Shown: positions 1 through 8,486, numbered from the stretch's first letter. The stretch: 64,000 nucleotides of DNA from Nesterenkonia sp. F (GCF_000220985.1 NZ_AFRW01000095.1:1-64000), one strand, 5' to 3'. Numbers and translations: made by a program. Notes: a model not told the origin generated them from the sequence alone.

Positions 1-231
1 CTTGATCTGCCACTTGGTCAGGCCGACGGTTCCTTGGTCCGCGATGGTCGCCGCCAGCGAGAGCGCCCGGCTCACGGCGCGCTCGGCGCTGACGTCCTGC
101 TCGTGCTGCTCATCGTGCGCGGCGGAGAAGTCCGCCTCCTCGCCGCGGGCCAGGTCAGCGGCGTCGCCGAGAGGACTGGTGGCCTGCTGCGCGGCGGAGC
201 GCGATCCTCCGCGGTACTGGTAGCCGGCCAC
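1..231 (-). CDS. pafB: PafB-like transcriptional regulator, N-terminal fragment (partial)
   Basis: Only the first 77 codons are present; the gene runs off the left edge. A GTG start at 231 lies 6 nt after the stop of the preceding FKBP gene, with GGGG just upstream. The fragment has a charged, low-complexity lead of about 50 residues and then a segment (ALSLAATIADQGTVGLTKWQ) resembling the first helix and turn of the winged-helix domain of PafB/PafC WYL regulators. In actinobacteria pafB and pafC follow pafA and together activate the LexA-independent DNA-damage response. The assignment rests on gene order plus this short stretch; the WYL domain is outside the window. Confidence 0.6.
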   Translation of the reverse strand, partial: MAGYQYRGGSRSAAQQATSPLGDAADLARGEEADFSAAHDEQHEQDVSAERAVSRALSLAATIADQGTVGLTKWQIK

Positions 232-237
232 AGTCGC

Positions 238-642
238 TCACCCCGCTCGGCGCACGCCGACCAGGTCGACGACGAAGATCAGCGTCTCGTTCGGTCCGAT
301 GGCCGGCCCGGCGCCCTGCTCCCCGTAGGCCAGGTGCGGCGGAATCTCGAAGCGCCGCCGCGCCCCCTCCTGCATGCCGATCAGGCCCTGGTCCCATCCC
401 TGGATGACCTGACCGATCCCGGCGGTGAAGTCCAGGGGCCTGCCGCGGTTCCAGGAGGCGTCGAACTCCTCCCCGGTGGACCAGGAGACGCCGACGTAGT
501 GGCAGGAGACCTGATCGCCGGGCTCCACGGCCGTCCCGCCGCCCGAGATGAGCTCCTCGATCACCAGGTCCTCCGGCGGAGTCTCACCGGGGAAGTCGAC
601 CTCGGGTCGGGTGCGATCGTAGCTGCGCTGGCCGAAGGACAT
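238..642 (-). CDS. FKBP-type peptidyl-prolyl cis-trans isomerase (cytosolic)
   Basis: A 134-residue single-domain FKBP with no signal peptide. It shows the family core: STGEEFDASWNRG, then FTAGIGQVIQGWDQGLIGM (the active-site region), then HLAYGEQGAG and the closing strand ETLIFVVDLVGV. Its role is prolyl isomerisation and folding in the cytosol. The start MSFGQRSYD at 642 is chosen because this N-terminus is typical of Micrococcales homologues and AGAGG-like SD (AGAGGAAG) lies 8 nt upstream; an upstream in-frame start at 666 has no such support. A candidate -10 (TAGGCT, 721-726) gives it its own promoter. It sits between a lipoprotein FKBP and pafB, the usual Micrococcales arrangement. Confidence 0.9.
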   Translation of the reverse strand: MSFGQRSYDRTRPEVDFPGETPPEDLVIEELISGGGTAVEPGDQVSCHYVGVSWSTGEEFDASWNRGRPLDFTAGIGQVIQGWDQGLIGMQEGARRRFEIPPHLAYGEQGAGPAIGPNETLIFVVDLVGVRRAG

Positions 643-801
643 GGTCCGGGCTTCCTCTCGATTCACGGGCGGTGTCGACCGGCGGCCCCTCAGCCGGACC
701 GGTCCTGCGTCACGTCGGACAGCCTATCCGAGCGCCGCGTGCCGACGAACCGCACCGGACGATCGTGTCACACCACTCCGTCGCACACGGAGGAGCCGGA
801 G

Positions 802-1872
802 CTACTGGCCCTGCTGGCCCTGCTGGCCCTGCTGGCCCTGCTGGAGATCCTCCTGCGGCACCGCGGCCACGAGGTCGACGACGAAGATCAGGGTCTCGCC
901 GGCGAGCTCGCTCTCGCCCTCCTCGCCGTAGGCCTCCGAGGCCGGCACGACCATGAGCACCCGGTCGCCGACGTGCTTGCCGGTCAGCGCCTCCTTCCAC
1001 CCGGGGATCGTCTGGTCGAAGGTGAACTGGTAGGGCCGCTCCGGCGTCTCCTCCTCGGAGTCCTCCGAGGCGGAGGCCGACTCGCCGTCGGATTCACCGT
1101 CGGCGTCTCCCTCGGACTCCTCCGACGACGCCGAGACCCCGGGCCAGCTCGAGTCGAAGATCTCGCCGTCGGACCACGTCCAGCCGGTGTAGCGGGCGAG
1201 CATCACCTGGTCATCGGCGATCTCCTCGCCGTCGCCCTGGATGAGCACCTCGCTCTGCGTGGCCTCCGGCACCTCGGCATCCTCGCCGGGCGCCTCGACC
1301 AGCTCCGGCGCCTCGCCCTCAGCCGACTCGACGGCCGGCAGGTCGCCGGACTGCTCGACCTCCTCGCCGACGGCATGATCCGGGAACGTGTCCTCCACGC
1401 GCAGCACCGACAGCTGGTCGGTGGGCTGCTGCATCATCTGCTCCTGCCCGCCGCTCTGTGCCTCGGCAGGCACGTACAGAGCGATCTCACCGCCGACCTT
1501 CAACCCGGTCTCGGTCAGCGACTCGTAGGAGAACTCGTCGCCGGCCTTCAGCTCGGGCAGGTACAGCATGCCCGGCGCACCGGAGGAGAAGTTCTCCTGC
1601 TGGACCGACCCGGAGCTGGGATCCACGGAGGCCTGGGAGAACTCGATGAGGTGATCGCCCTCGACCTCAGCACCGTCGCCGGCGTCGAGGACGAGCGAGG
1701 ACCGCTCCTCGGTCTCGATCGCATCCTTGACGACGACCTCCGGGGCGCCCTCCTCGGTCATGTGCACGTCGAGGCCCTCCAGGGCCGACGAGTCGCCGAC
1801 GCCGTCGCCTCCGCCGCAGCCCGCGAGCAGCAGGACGGCGGGCAGGGACAGGGCGAGATGCTTTCTGCTCAC
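802..1872 (-). CDS. FKBP-type peptidyl-prolyl isomerase lipoprotein with Gln/Gly repeat tail
   Basis: A 356-residue exported lipoprotein. Signal peptide and lipobox LLLAGC place the lipidated Cys at residue 19, followed by a Gly-rich linker. Residues about 30-150 look like a degenerate FKBP-like domain; residues about 210-340 hold a recognisable FKBP domain (GDQVMLARYTGW-like strand, QTIPGWKEALTGKHVGDR, ASEAYGEEG, ETLIFVVDLVAAV). An acidic Ser/Glu-rich loop interrupts the second domain. The C-terminus is a QGQ repeat encoded by a 9-bp tandem repeat. The GTG start at 1872 is supported by GGAGG 9 nt upstream and by the signal peptide. A probable extracytoplasmic folding factor next to pafA. Confidence 0.85.
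   Translation of the reverse strand: MSRKHLALSLPAVLLLAGCGGGDGVGDSSALEGLDVHMTEEGAPEVVVKDAIETEERSSLVLDAGDGAEVEGDHLIEFSQASVDPSSGSVQQENFSSGAPGMLYLPELKAGDEFSYESLTETGLKVGGEIALYVPAEAQSGGQEQMMQQPTDQLSVLRVEDTFPDHAVGEEVEQSGDLPAVESAEGEAPELVEAPGEDAEVPEATQSEVLIQGDGEEIADDQVMLARYTGWTWSDGEIFDSSWPGVSASSEESEGDADGESDGESASASEDSEEETPERPYQFTFDQTIPGWKEALTGKHVGDRVLMVVPASEAYGEEGESELAGETLIFVVDLVAAVPQEDLQQGQQGQQGQQGQ
805..840 (-). repeat. 9-bp tandem repeat encoding the QGQ tail
   Basis: Four perfect copies of ctggccctg (plus strand) lie directly before the stop codon of the lipoprotein FKBP gene. Each unit encodes Gln-Gly-Gln on the minus strand. Because the unit is a multiple of three, copy-number change would lengthen or shorten the tail without a frameshift. 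Confidence 0.9.
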
Positions 1873-1956
1873 GAGGGACGACCTCCAGAGTCGGGACGAC
1901 GGGGACGCGGATGCGGATCGCGGCGGGGCCTCGGGAGACGTTCCCCGCCGGGGAGC

Positions 1957-1962
1957 ACTGTA
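1957..1962 (-). promoter_or_regulatory. candidate -10 element for the FKBP lipoprotein gene
   Basis: TACAGT on the minus strand, in the 140-bp gap between pafA and the FKBP lipoprotein gene, fits the TANNNT actinobacterial -10 consensus. No convincing -35 is seen. The implied leader is about 80 nt. Confidence 0.35.
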
Positions 1963-2012
1963 CCTGCGGAATCTGGACTCGCCGCACACGGACGCTCCGG
2001 CGCGGCGCCGGC

Positions 2013-3503
2013 TCAGATCAACGGCGGATCCGGCGGCGGCGCGCCGCGGACGCGATAGCGCTCGCTCAGCGCCAGCGGCCCCGGCTGCGCGGCGCGCTGC
2101 TCGAGGTCAAGCTCCTGCAGCCGGGCGGCTCGGTCGCCGAGCTTGTCGAGCAGCGCCTCCATGCGCGGCTCCTCCACGGCGAGGGGGTCCTTGAGCATCA
2201 GCGCCTCCAGCGGACGGTCCACGAGCTTGTGCTGGACCCAGTCCACCTGGTGCTCGACGCCGAAGGCCCGCGCCGTGGACAGGAAACGACCGCGCAGGCT
2301 CGCCCGCGTGGTCGCCGGCGGCGCCACCGTCGCGCGGCGGACGGCGTCGTCGTCGACCAGCCGCGTCGCCCGCCCGCGGCGCTCGAGCACGCGGAAGAGC
2401 CCCCGCTCGGGGTGGACGTCGTGGTAGGCCATGTCGACCTGGGTCAGCCGCGGAGCGTCCAGCTCCAGACCGCCGCGGGCGGCGACATCCTCCACCGTCC
2501 GCTTCTTGATCGCCCAGTCGACGTCGGTCTCGATCAGCGCGTGGTCGCCCGAGGAGACGGCCTGCAGCGTGCGCTCCCAGAGTTCGAGCACGGCGTCGAC
2601 GTGCTCGTGATGGGCGCCGTGCTCGGCGACGAAACGGCGGGCCCGGTCCAGCAGCGCCGCCTGCACGTCGACGGCGGTGACCCGCCTCCCGTCGCGGGTC
2701 GGCACGGCCGCGGTGCCGGTGAGGTCATGGCTGATCGTGCGGATGGCGACGATCGGGTCCTCGAGCTCGAAGTCCCCCAGCGGGACGCCGGCCTCGATCA
2801 TCCGCAGCACCAGGTCGGTGGACCCGAAGCGCAGCAGCTGCGTGGTCTCGGACATGTTCGAGTCGCCCACGATGACATGCAGCCGCCGATGCACGCCGGC
2901 GTCGGCGTGCGGCTCGTCGCGCGTGTTGATGATCGGCCGCGCGCGGGTGGTGGCCGAGGAGATCCCCTCCCACATGTGGTCGGCGCGCTGGGAGAAGGCC
3001 CAGTGCGCGCCGCGGCCGTCGGCCGCAGGCACGATGCGTCCGGCCCCGGCCAGCAGCTGGCGGGTGACCAGGAACGGCAGCAGGATCGTCGACAGCCGCC
3101 GGAAATGCGTGGTGCGCGGGATCAGGTAGTTCTCGTGGGAGCCGTAGGAGTTGCCCTGCGAGTCGATGTTGTTCTTCAGCAGATACAGCGTGCCCGCATA
3201 GCCGTCGGCGGCCATCGCCTGCTCCGCCCGGACGGCGAGGTCGTGCATGATCAGCTCCCCGGCCCTGTCGGAGGCGATCAGGTCGGTCAGCCGGTCGCAT
3301 TCGGCGGTGGCATACTCGGGGTGCGAACCCACGTCGAGGTACAGCCGGGAGCCGTTCGGGATGAACACGTTGGAGCTGCGCCCCCAGTCCAGCACCGGCC
3401 GGAAGAGATAGCGGGCGGCCTCCTCGGGAGGCAGGCCGCGCCGCTCCCCACCGTGGTGGGCCAGGCCGAACTCGGTCTCGACGCCGACGACGCGACGATC
3501 CAT
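2013..3503 (-). CDS. pafA: Pup--protein ligase PafA
   Basis: A 496-residue ATP-dependent ligase joining the C-terminal Glu of Pup to substrate lysines. It belongs to the glutamine-synthetase-like carboxylate-amine ligase family. Visible landmarks are the N-terminal VETEFG (Glu9, nucleotide/Mg site), YLDVGSHPEYATAECD, NNIDSQGNSYGSHENYL, INTRDEPHADA and RLHVIVGDSNMSE. The ATG at 3503 is 4 nt after the pup stop and an SD-like AAGGGCGGA overlaps the end of pup, so the two are translationally close. The C-terminus is extended by about 30 Pro/Gln-rich residues relative to mycobacterial PafA. No proteasome genes separate it from pup. Confidence 0.97.
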   Translation of the reverse strand: MDRRVVGVETEFGLAHHGGERRGLPPEEAARYLFRPVLDWGRSSNVFIPNGSRLYLDVGSHPEYATAECDRLTDLIASDRAGELIMHDLAVRAEQAMAADGYAGTLYLLKNNIDSQGNSYGSHENYLIPRTTHFRRLSTILLPFLVTRQLLAGAGRIVPAADGRGAHWAFSQRADHMWEGISSATTRARPIINTRDEPHADAGVHRRLHVIVGDSNMSETTQLLRFGSTDLVLRMIEAGVPLGDFELEDPIVAIRTISHDLTGTAAVPTRDGRRVTAVDVQAALLDRARRFVAEHGAHHEHVDAVLELWERTLQAVSSGDHALIETDVDWAIKKRTVEDVAARGGLELDAPRLTQVDMAYHDVHPERGLFRVLERRGRATRLVDDDAVRRATVAPPATTRASLRGRFLSTARAFGVEHQVDWVQHKLVDRPLEALMLKDPLAVEEPRMEALLDKLGDRAARLQELDLEQRAAQPGPLALSERYRVRGAPPPDPPLI

Positions 3504-3507
3504 CCGG

Positions 3508-3735
3508 CTACTGTCCGCCCTTCTGCACGAAGCCGCGGACGAACTCCTCGGCGTTGGACTCCAGCACCGAGTCGATCTCGTCGAGCAGCCCGTCGAGCTC
3601 CTCGGCCTGCTGTCGGGCCTGGGCGCTGCCGCCGGCCGCGCCGGCGTCGCCCGCACCGGGCCCGCCGTCGACCGTCTCTTCCTGCCGGGCATCCTGCGGG
3701 CGGCGCTCGGCGCCGCCCTGGGTGTGTGGAGCCAT
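3508..3735 (-). CDS. pup: prokaryotic ubiquitin-like protein Pup
   Basis: A 75-residue, largely disordered modifier. The N-terminal half is Gly/Ala/Gln-rich; the C-terminal half carries the helix-forming segment (EELDGLLDEIDSVLESNAEE) that binds the Arc/Mpa coiled coil and PafA, and the terminal FVQKGGQ. Because it ends in Gln, Dop must deamidate it to Glu before ligation. The ATG at 3735 is preferred over an in-frame GTG at 3744 because AGAAGG is 8 nt upstream. A candidate -10 TAGACT (3812-3817) overlaps the end of dop, so pup-pafA may have its own promoter in addition to read-through. Confidence 0.95.
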   Translation of the reverse strand: MAPHTQGGAERRPQDARQEETVDGGPGAGDAGAAGGSAQARQQAEELDGLLDEIDSVLESNAEEFVRGFVQKGGQ

Positions 3736-3811
3736 GGAGATCACCTTCTGCCGAAGTGTCGTTCTGCCAGTGTCTGGTCCGCCGACGGACCCGTCGAGGG
3801 GCCGTCCTGCG

Positions 3812-3817
3812 AGTCTA
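3812..3817 (-). promoter_or_regulatory. candidate -10 element for pup-pafA
   Basis: TAGACT on the minus strand overlaps the dop stop codon, giving a predicted leader of about 70 nt before pup. The leader contains a short perfect hairpin (GGTCCG/CGGACC, about 3776-3791). Inferred from the hexamer only. Confidence 0.35.
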
Positions 3818-5650
3818 CGTCGTCCGCCGCGAGGCGGCGGTCGAAGAGCCCGGGCCGCTCGACGGCGCCGAGCCCGGACCGCCGTCGTGCCAGGAGACCT
3901 GCTCCAGCATGCGGCGCAGCCCGCTGATCATCGCGCGCGGATCCTTCGCCGCGAGCAGCACCGGCTCGGCCTCGGCACGCGCGCCGGTGGTGGGCTCGGG
4001 CATGCTGAGCCGCTCGGGCGGCGACGCCGGATCCGGACGCAGCAGGATCTGGTCCCAGCTGGCCCCGGCGAGCAGCTCAGGATGCTCGGCGACGAGCTGG
4101 CCGCGCAGCCAGGCCCGGGTCTCCTCCGGGGCATGGCCGGCCGACCAGCGCACTGCGTCGTCGGTGAACAGCCGGCGCATCCGGCCGGCGCGCACGAGCC
4201 GGTGGTGCAGCCCCTTCTCCGGCCGGATGTCGTGGTACTGCAGGTCCACCATCGCCAGCACCGGCGCGTCCCAGTCCAGCCCGTCTCGCCGGCGGTAGGA
4301 CTCCAGCAGCTGCCGTTTGGCCACCCAGTCGACGCGATCGGCCGCGGAGTCGACGTCCTCCGCGAGGTCGTCGAGCAGCTGCTCCCAGGCCTCCAGCACC
4401 TCGGCGGTCTCGGTGTCGGGCGCATGGCGGGCGGCCTTGGGGCCGGACTTCTCGGCGGCCCGGGAGACGGCGGCGCGCAGATACAGCCTCTGGATCTGCA
4501 GGGCCGTCATCTCGCCGCGGTTGGTGCGCACCGCCGTCTGCAGCGTCGGGTCGTGGGAGATCGCCTTCAGCGCGCCGACCGGATCCCACAGCCGCAGCTG
4601 CGGGGCGCGGCCCGACTCGATGAGGTCGAGGACGAGCGCCGTGGTGCCCACCCGCATCCAGGAGGAGTACTCGCTCATGTTCGCGTCGCCGATGATCACA
4701 TGCAGCCGACGGTGCCGGCCGGCGTCGGCGTGCGGCTCGTCGCGAGTGTTGATCAGCGGGCGCCGGATCGTGGTCTCCAGCCCGACCTCCTCGAAGAAGA
4801 AGTCCGCGCGCTGCGAGATCTGATACCCAGGCTCCGGGTGCTCGGCGCCGATCCCCACGCGTCCCGCGCCGCAGAGGATCTGCCGAGTGACGAAGAACGG
4901 GATCAGCCCGGCGACGAGATCGTCGAAGGACAGCTCGCGAGGCACCAGATAGTTCTCGTGCGCCCCGTAGGAGGCCGACTTGCCGTCGGTGTTGTTCTTG
5001 TAGAGCAGCACCTGCGGACTTCCCTCCTCGGCGGCCAGCCGCTCCGCGGCGCGACGGACCACCAGGTCGCCGGCGACGTCGTGCAGCACCGCGCGTTTGG
5101 CCCCGACGGTCTCCGGAGCCGAGTACTCCGGATGGGCGTGGTCGACGTAGAGCCGCGCCCCGTTGGACAGCACCAGGTTGGTCAGCAGATGCGGCTGGCC
5201 CTCGCGCATCCGGAAGAAGTCGCCGCGCCAGCCGGCGGCGCCGGCCTGCTGGAACTCGACGTCGGCGCGGCCGGCGGCCGCTCCCCCGGCACCTTCGGCG
5301 ACGTCGGCCGGGCTGGGGTCCGGGCCGCTGACCCCGGCCAGGGGCCCGACGCCCGCGATCTCCTCGCCGTCGCCGACCGACGAGACACCGGACTCGGCTG
5401 CCTCAGAGCTGTCGGTCAGCTGGCTCGGATGAGCCGCTGAGCGCGGGAGCACCCAGCCGCGCGCGTCCACCAGCGGCGACTCGGACTGATAGTCCCATTC
5501 GGCACCGGCGACCTGACCTCCGGCCTCCGTGACGGCGGCGGCATAGGCGTTGACCAGCTCGATGGACAGGGCCACATGGCTGGCCCGAGGATTGCTCGGC
5601 GCATGGATCCCGTACTCGGTCTCCATGCCGATCAGTCGTCGCACGCTCAT
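3815..5650 (-). CDS. dop: Pup deamidase/depupylase Dop (extended Dop loop)
   Basis: A 611-residue enzyme that deamidates the C-terminal Gln of Pup and removes Pup from substrates. It is homologous to PafA: METEYG at residues 9-14, YVDHAHPEYSAPE with the predicted nucleophilic Asp at 170, NNTDGKSASYGAHENYL, INTRDEPHADAG and RLHVIIGDANMSE. Mycobacterial Dop is near 500 residues; most of the excess is an Ala/Gly/Ser/Asp-rich insertion at about 75-153, just before the catalytic strand, where the regulatory Dop loop lies. The C-terminal 30 residues are also extra. The ATG overlaps the arc stop (ATGA), indicating translational coupling. Confidence 0.96.
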   Translation of the reverse strand: MSVRRLIGMETEYGIHAPSNPRASHVALSIELVNAYAAAVTEAGGQVAGAEWDYQSESPLVDARGWVLPRSAAHPSQLTDSSEAAESGVSSVGDGEEIAGVGPLAGVSGPDPSPADVAEGAGGAAAGRADVEFQQAGAAGWRGDFFRMREGQPHLLTNLVLSNGARLYVDHAHPEYSAPETVGAKRAVLHDVAGDLVVRRAAERLAAEEGSPQVLLYKNNTDGKSASYGAHENYLVPRELSFDDLVAGLIPFFVTRQILCGAGRVGIGAEHPEPGYQISQRADFFFEEVGLETTIRRPLINTRDEPHADAGRHRRLHVIIGDANMSEYSSWMRVGTTALVLDLIESGRAPQLRLWDPVGALKAISHDPTLQTAVRTNRGEMTALQIQRLYLRAAVSRAAEKSGPKAARHAPDTETAEVLEAWEQLLDDLAEDVDSAADRVDWVAKRQLLESYRRRDGLDWDAPVLAMVDLQYHDIRPEKGLHHRLVRAGRMRRLFTDDAVRWSAGHAPEETRAWLRGQLVAEHPELLAGASWDQILLRPDPASPPERLSMPEPTTGARAEAEPVLLAAKDPRAMISGLRRMLEQVSWHDGGPGSAPSSGPGSSTAASRRTT

Positions 5651-7386
5651 GTCCGTCCTCCGTTCCGCGCCGTGCCGCGCTCGCTCGTCCGTCCGCCGTT
5701 CTCGGCCAGCCGCTCGACGGCGACCACCGGCGTCGGAGCCGAGCCGAGCACCCGGGCCCACTCCTGCGGGTCCGCGGTGCTGAGCAGATCCTGCTGGTCG
5801 GCCAGCTCGTCGTCGACGGCGACGCGCAGATGCTCGGCCGTCACGCCCTTGGTCTCCGGATCGCGTCCGGCACCGAGGTGTTCCTTGATCGCGGCCTTCT
5901 TCGCCCGGTCGACGATGCTGCCCAGCACCGCACCCGAGACGAACTCCGCGGCAGCCAGGTCCGTGATGCCCCCGTCGGCATGACGCAGGCGCAGCCACGC
6001 GCGACCGTCGGCCGGGAAGAGCCGCGCGACCACGGCCTCCACCAGCTGCTGGACCGCCTCGTCGCGACCACCGCGCTCGGCCACCTGATCGGCGCGCAGC
6101 GGCACCCCGGCGCCCAGGTGGATGCGCATGATCTCGCGGGCGCCGTCGACGGTGGGGCGCCGCACCCGGATCTTGACGTCCAGCCGCCCCGGGCGCAGGA
6201 TCGCCGGGTCGATCATGTCTTCACGGTTCGACGCGCCGATCACGATGACGTTGTCCAGCGTCTCGACGCCGTCGATCTCGGCCAGCAGCTGCGGCACGAT
6301 CGTCGTCTCCACGTCGGAGGAGACTCCGGAGCCGCGGGTGCGGAACAGCGCCTCCATCTCGTCGAAGAAGACCACCACCGGATGGCCGGCGTCGGCGCGC
6401 TCCCGGGCGCGGGAGAAGATCACCCGGATATGGCGCTCGGTCTCGCCGACATACTTGTTCAGCAGCTCCGGGCCCTTGATGTTCAGGAAGAACGGCGAGC
6501 GCACCCCGCCGTCGGCGCCGGGCCCCTCCTCGGCCAACGAGGACGCGACCGCCTTGGCGATCATCGTCTTGCCGCAGCCGGGCGGCCCGTAGAGCAGGAT
6601 GCCCTTCGGCGCGGAGAGCCCGTGCTCGCGGAAGAGGTCGGCATGCTGGAAGGGCAGCTCGACGGCGTCGCGGATCTGGGTGATCTGCTCGCCCAGTCCG
6701 CCGATGTCGGCATAGCTGACGTCGGGGGTCTCCTCCAGCACGACGTCCTCGACCTCGGAGAGCGGGACGATCTCGGTGGCGGTGCCGGTGCGCAGGTCCA
6801 CGGTGACCGCGTCGCCGACGCGGACCGGCTGCTCGGCGCGGCGGCTCGCCGCCGGCGACAGGCGGACGAGCCGCTCATCCTCGCCGCGGGAGAGGATCAC
6901 CAGGCGGTCGTCGGGCAGCACTTCCTTGACCCGCGCGATCTCTCCGGTGGTCTCCGGCTCGAGCACCGCGACGACGGCCAGGTGCTCGTTCAGCAGCACC
7001 TCCGCGCCGGGCTCGAGCTCCTCGGGGTCCAGCAGCGGCGAGAGGCTCACCCGCATCCGACGTCCGGCGTGGAGCACGTCGACGCCGGGCCCGGCGGTCG
7101 CCTCGATCTCGCGCCCCTCGACGACCTCGTGCCGCGGACGATAGGCGATGACGGTGGCGAAGGAGAACGGCGCCTGCCCGTCGGCGTGCAGCGCCTCGCG
7201 CAGCTCCTCGATGCGTCCGCGCGCGGCCTGCAGCGTCTCGGCGAGCTGGGTGTTCTGCCGCCCGGCGGTGCGCGCCTGGTCCTCGAGCTCGCGCGCCCGG
7301 CGGCGCATGGCGTCGAGCTGGCGGTGCGCCTGCTCGAGCCGACTGTGCAGCTGCTCGGCGTCGGCCTGCTGCTGGTCCTCGCTCAC
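5647..7386 (-). CDS. arc: AAA+ ATPase forming ring-shaped complexes, Arc/Mpa
   Basis: A 579-residue hexameric unfoldase that recognises pupylated proteins. Order: N-terminal coiled coil (about 5-68), tandem OB folds (about 75-215), then the AAA module with Walker A GPPGCGKT (267-274), Walker B VVVFFDEMEAL and the second region of homology GASNREDMIDPAILRPGRLD. The C-terminus ends RGTARNGGRT and lacks the QYL-type tail by which Mpa docks on the 20S proteasome. The GTG at 7386 overlaps the trmI stop (GTGA), and GAGAGGAG lies upstream. Coupled to dop downstream. Without the docking tail it may feed another protease or act alone. Confidence 0.95.
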   Translation of the reverse strand: MSEDQQQADAEQLHSRLEQAHRQLDAMRRRARELEDQARTAGRQNTQLAETLQAARGRIEELREALHADGQAPFSFATVIAYRPRHEVVEGREIEATAGPGVDVLHAGRRMRVSLSPLLDPEELEPGAEVLLNEHLAVVAVLEPETTGEIARVKEVLPDDRLVILSRGEDERLVRLSPAASRRAEQPVRVGDAVTVDLRTGTATEIVPLSEVEDVVLEETPDVSYADIGGLGEQITQIRDAVELPFQHADLFREHGLSAPKGILLYGPPGCGKTMIAKAVASSLAEEGPGADGGVRSPFFLNIKGPELLNKYVGETERHIRVIFSRARERADAGHPVVVFFDEMEALFRTRGSGVSSDVETTIVPQLLAEIDGVETLDNVIVIGASNREDMIDPAILRPGRLDVKIRVRRPTVDGAREIMRIHLGAGVPLRADQVAERGGRDEAVQQLVEAVVARLFPADGRAWLRLRHADGGITDLAAAEFVSGAVLGSIVDRAKKAAIKEHLGAGRDPETKGVTAEHLRVAVDDELADQQDLLSTADPQEWARVLGSAPTPVVAVERLAENGGRTSERGTARNGGRT

Positions 7387-8486
7387 TGCTGCTCCTCTCG
7401 CTCCTCCTCGGCGACCGAGGCCTCGCCGGCGTCGTCGCCGTCGACCGCCCCGCGGGCGGCCTCGGCCAGCTTCTGCGCGTGGGCGGCGGCCTTGCGGGCC
7501 TTCTTCCCGGTGACCGGACGCTTCTTGAACGCCTGCTCGTCCCAGGGCTGCTGGACGTCGTCGGGCAGCCAGGCCGCCAGATCCTCCGAGCTGACCTCGG
7601 ACTGCTTCTCCCGCTTCTTCAGCTGCAGCGGCGTCTGGTCGTCGGCCAGCCGGCGGACCGCCAGCAGGAAGCCGGTGTGGGCGATCATCCGGTGGTCCGG
7701 CCGCACCGCCAGCCCGTCGAGATGCCAGGTGCGCACCATGGTCTCGTGCGCCTCGGGCTCGGTGAAGCCCTCGGAGGCGCGGATCGCCTCCGCCAGCCGG
7801 GAGAGCTGGGTCACCGTGGCCACGTAGCTGACCCACACCCCGCCCGGAGCCATGACCTGCTTGACCGCGTCCAGGCACTCCCAGGGGGCGAGCATGTCCA
7901 GCACGACCCGGTCCACCGACCCGGGCTCCTCCACCTCGAGGACCTTCTCCTGCATGTCGCCGACGTGGACCTCCCAGCCGGGATGCTCCTCGCCGAAGAA
8001 GGCCTCGACGTTGCCGCGGGCGATCTCGGCGAAGTCCTCACGCCGCTCATAGGAGTGCAGCACGCCCTGGTCGCCGACCGCGCGCAGCAGCGAGAGCGAC
8101 AGTGCCCCCGAGCCGACTCCGGCCTCGACGACGGTCGCACCCGGGAAGACGTCGGCGACCTGGACGATCTGGGCGGAGTCCTTGGGATAGACCACCGTCG
8201 CACCGCGCGGCATGGAGAGCACGAAGTCGTTCAGCAGCGGACGCAGCACCTGGTATTCGTGCCCGGCCTCGTTGGCCACCACGATCCCCTCGGGCCGGCC
8301 GATGAGCGTGTCATGCCGCAGCACGCCCTGATGCGTGTGCCACTCGCCGCCGCGCTGCAGCGTGATGGTGCTCGGCCTGCCCTTGCGATCGGTCAGCTGG
8401 ACGCGCTGGCCGGCGCGCAGCGGGCCGGTGCGCATCCGTGCGCCGACGGGTCCGGTGCTCTGGCCGTCGGGCTGGGTGGTGGTCAC
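7383..8486 (-). CDS. trmI: tRNA (adenine-58-N1)-methyltransferase TrmI
   Basis: A 367-residue SAM-dependent enzyme making m1A58 in the tRNA T loop. It has an N-terminal beta domain (about 20-105), then a Rossmann methyltransferase with the SAM loop VVEAGVGSGALSLSLLRAVG, the acidic YERR strand end and the catalytic-region DMLAPWECL. A 70-residue Lys/Glu/Ala-rich tail follows. The GTG start at 8486 has GGAGGA about 9 nt upstream. It is conserved immediately upstream of arc in many actinobacteria, and its stop overlaps the arc start. Confidence 0.93.
   Translation of the reverse strand: MTTTQPDGQSTGPVGARMRTGPLRAGQRVQLTDRKGRPSTITLQRGGEWHTHQGVLRHDTLIGRPEGIVVANEAGHEYQVLRPLLNDFVLSMPRGATVVYPKDSAQIVQVADVFPGATVVEAGVGSGALSLSLLRAVGDQGVLHSYERREDFAEIARGNVEAFFGEEHPGWEVHVGDMQEKVLEVEEPGSVDRVVLDMLAPWECLDAVKQVMAPGGVWVSYVATVTQLSRLAEAIRASEGFTEPEAHETMVRTWHLDGLAVRPDHRMIAHTGFLLAVRRLADDQTPLQLKKREKQSEVSSEDLAAWLPDDVQQPWDEQAFKKRPVTGKKARKAAAHAQKLAEAARGAVDGDDAGEASVAEEEREEQQ

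Noticed and set aside
34-2058. Long plus-strand open frame opposite the FKBP genes
   Set aside because: In DNA this GC-rich, the antisense of real genes stays open. Product is Arg/Leu/Gly-rich with no domain; the minus-strand frames have clear families.
3815-5998. Dop with a 116-residue N-terminal extension
   Set aside because: The extension is the out-of-frame reading of the end of arc. MSVRRLIGMETEYG at 5650 is the family N-terminus and overlaps the arc stop.
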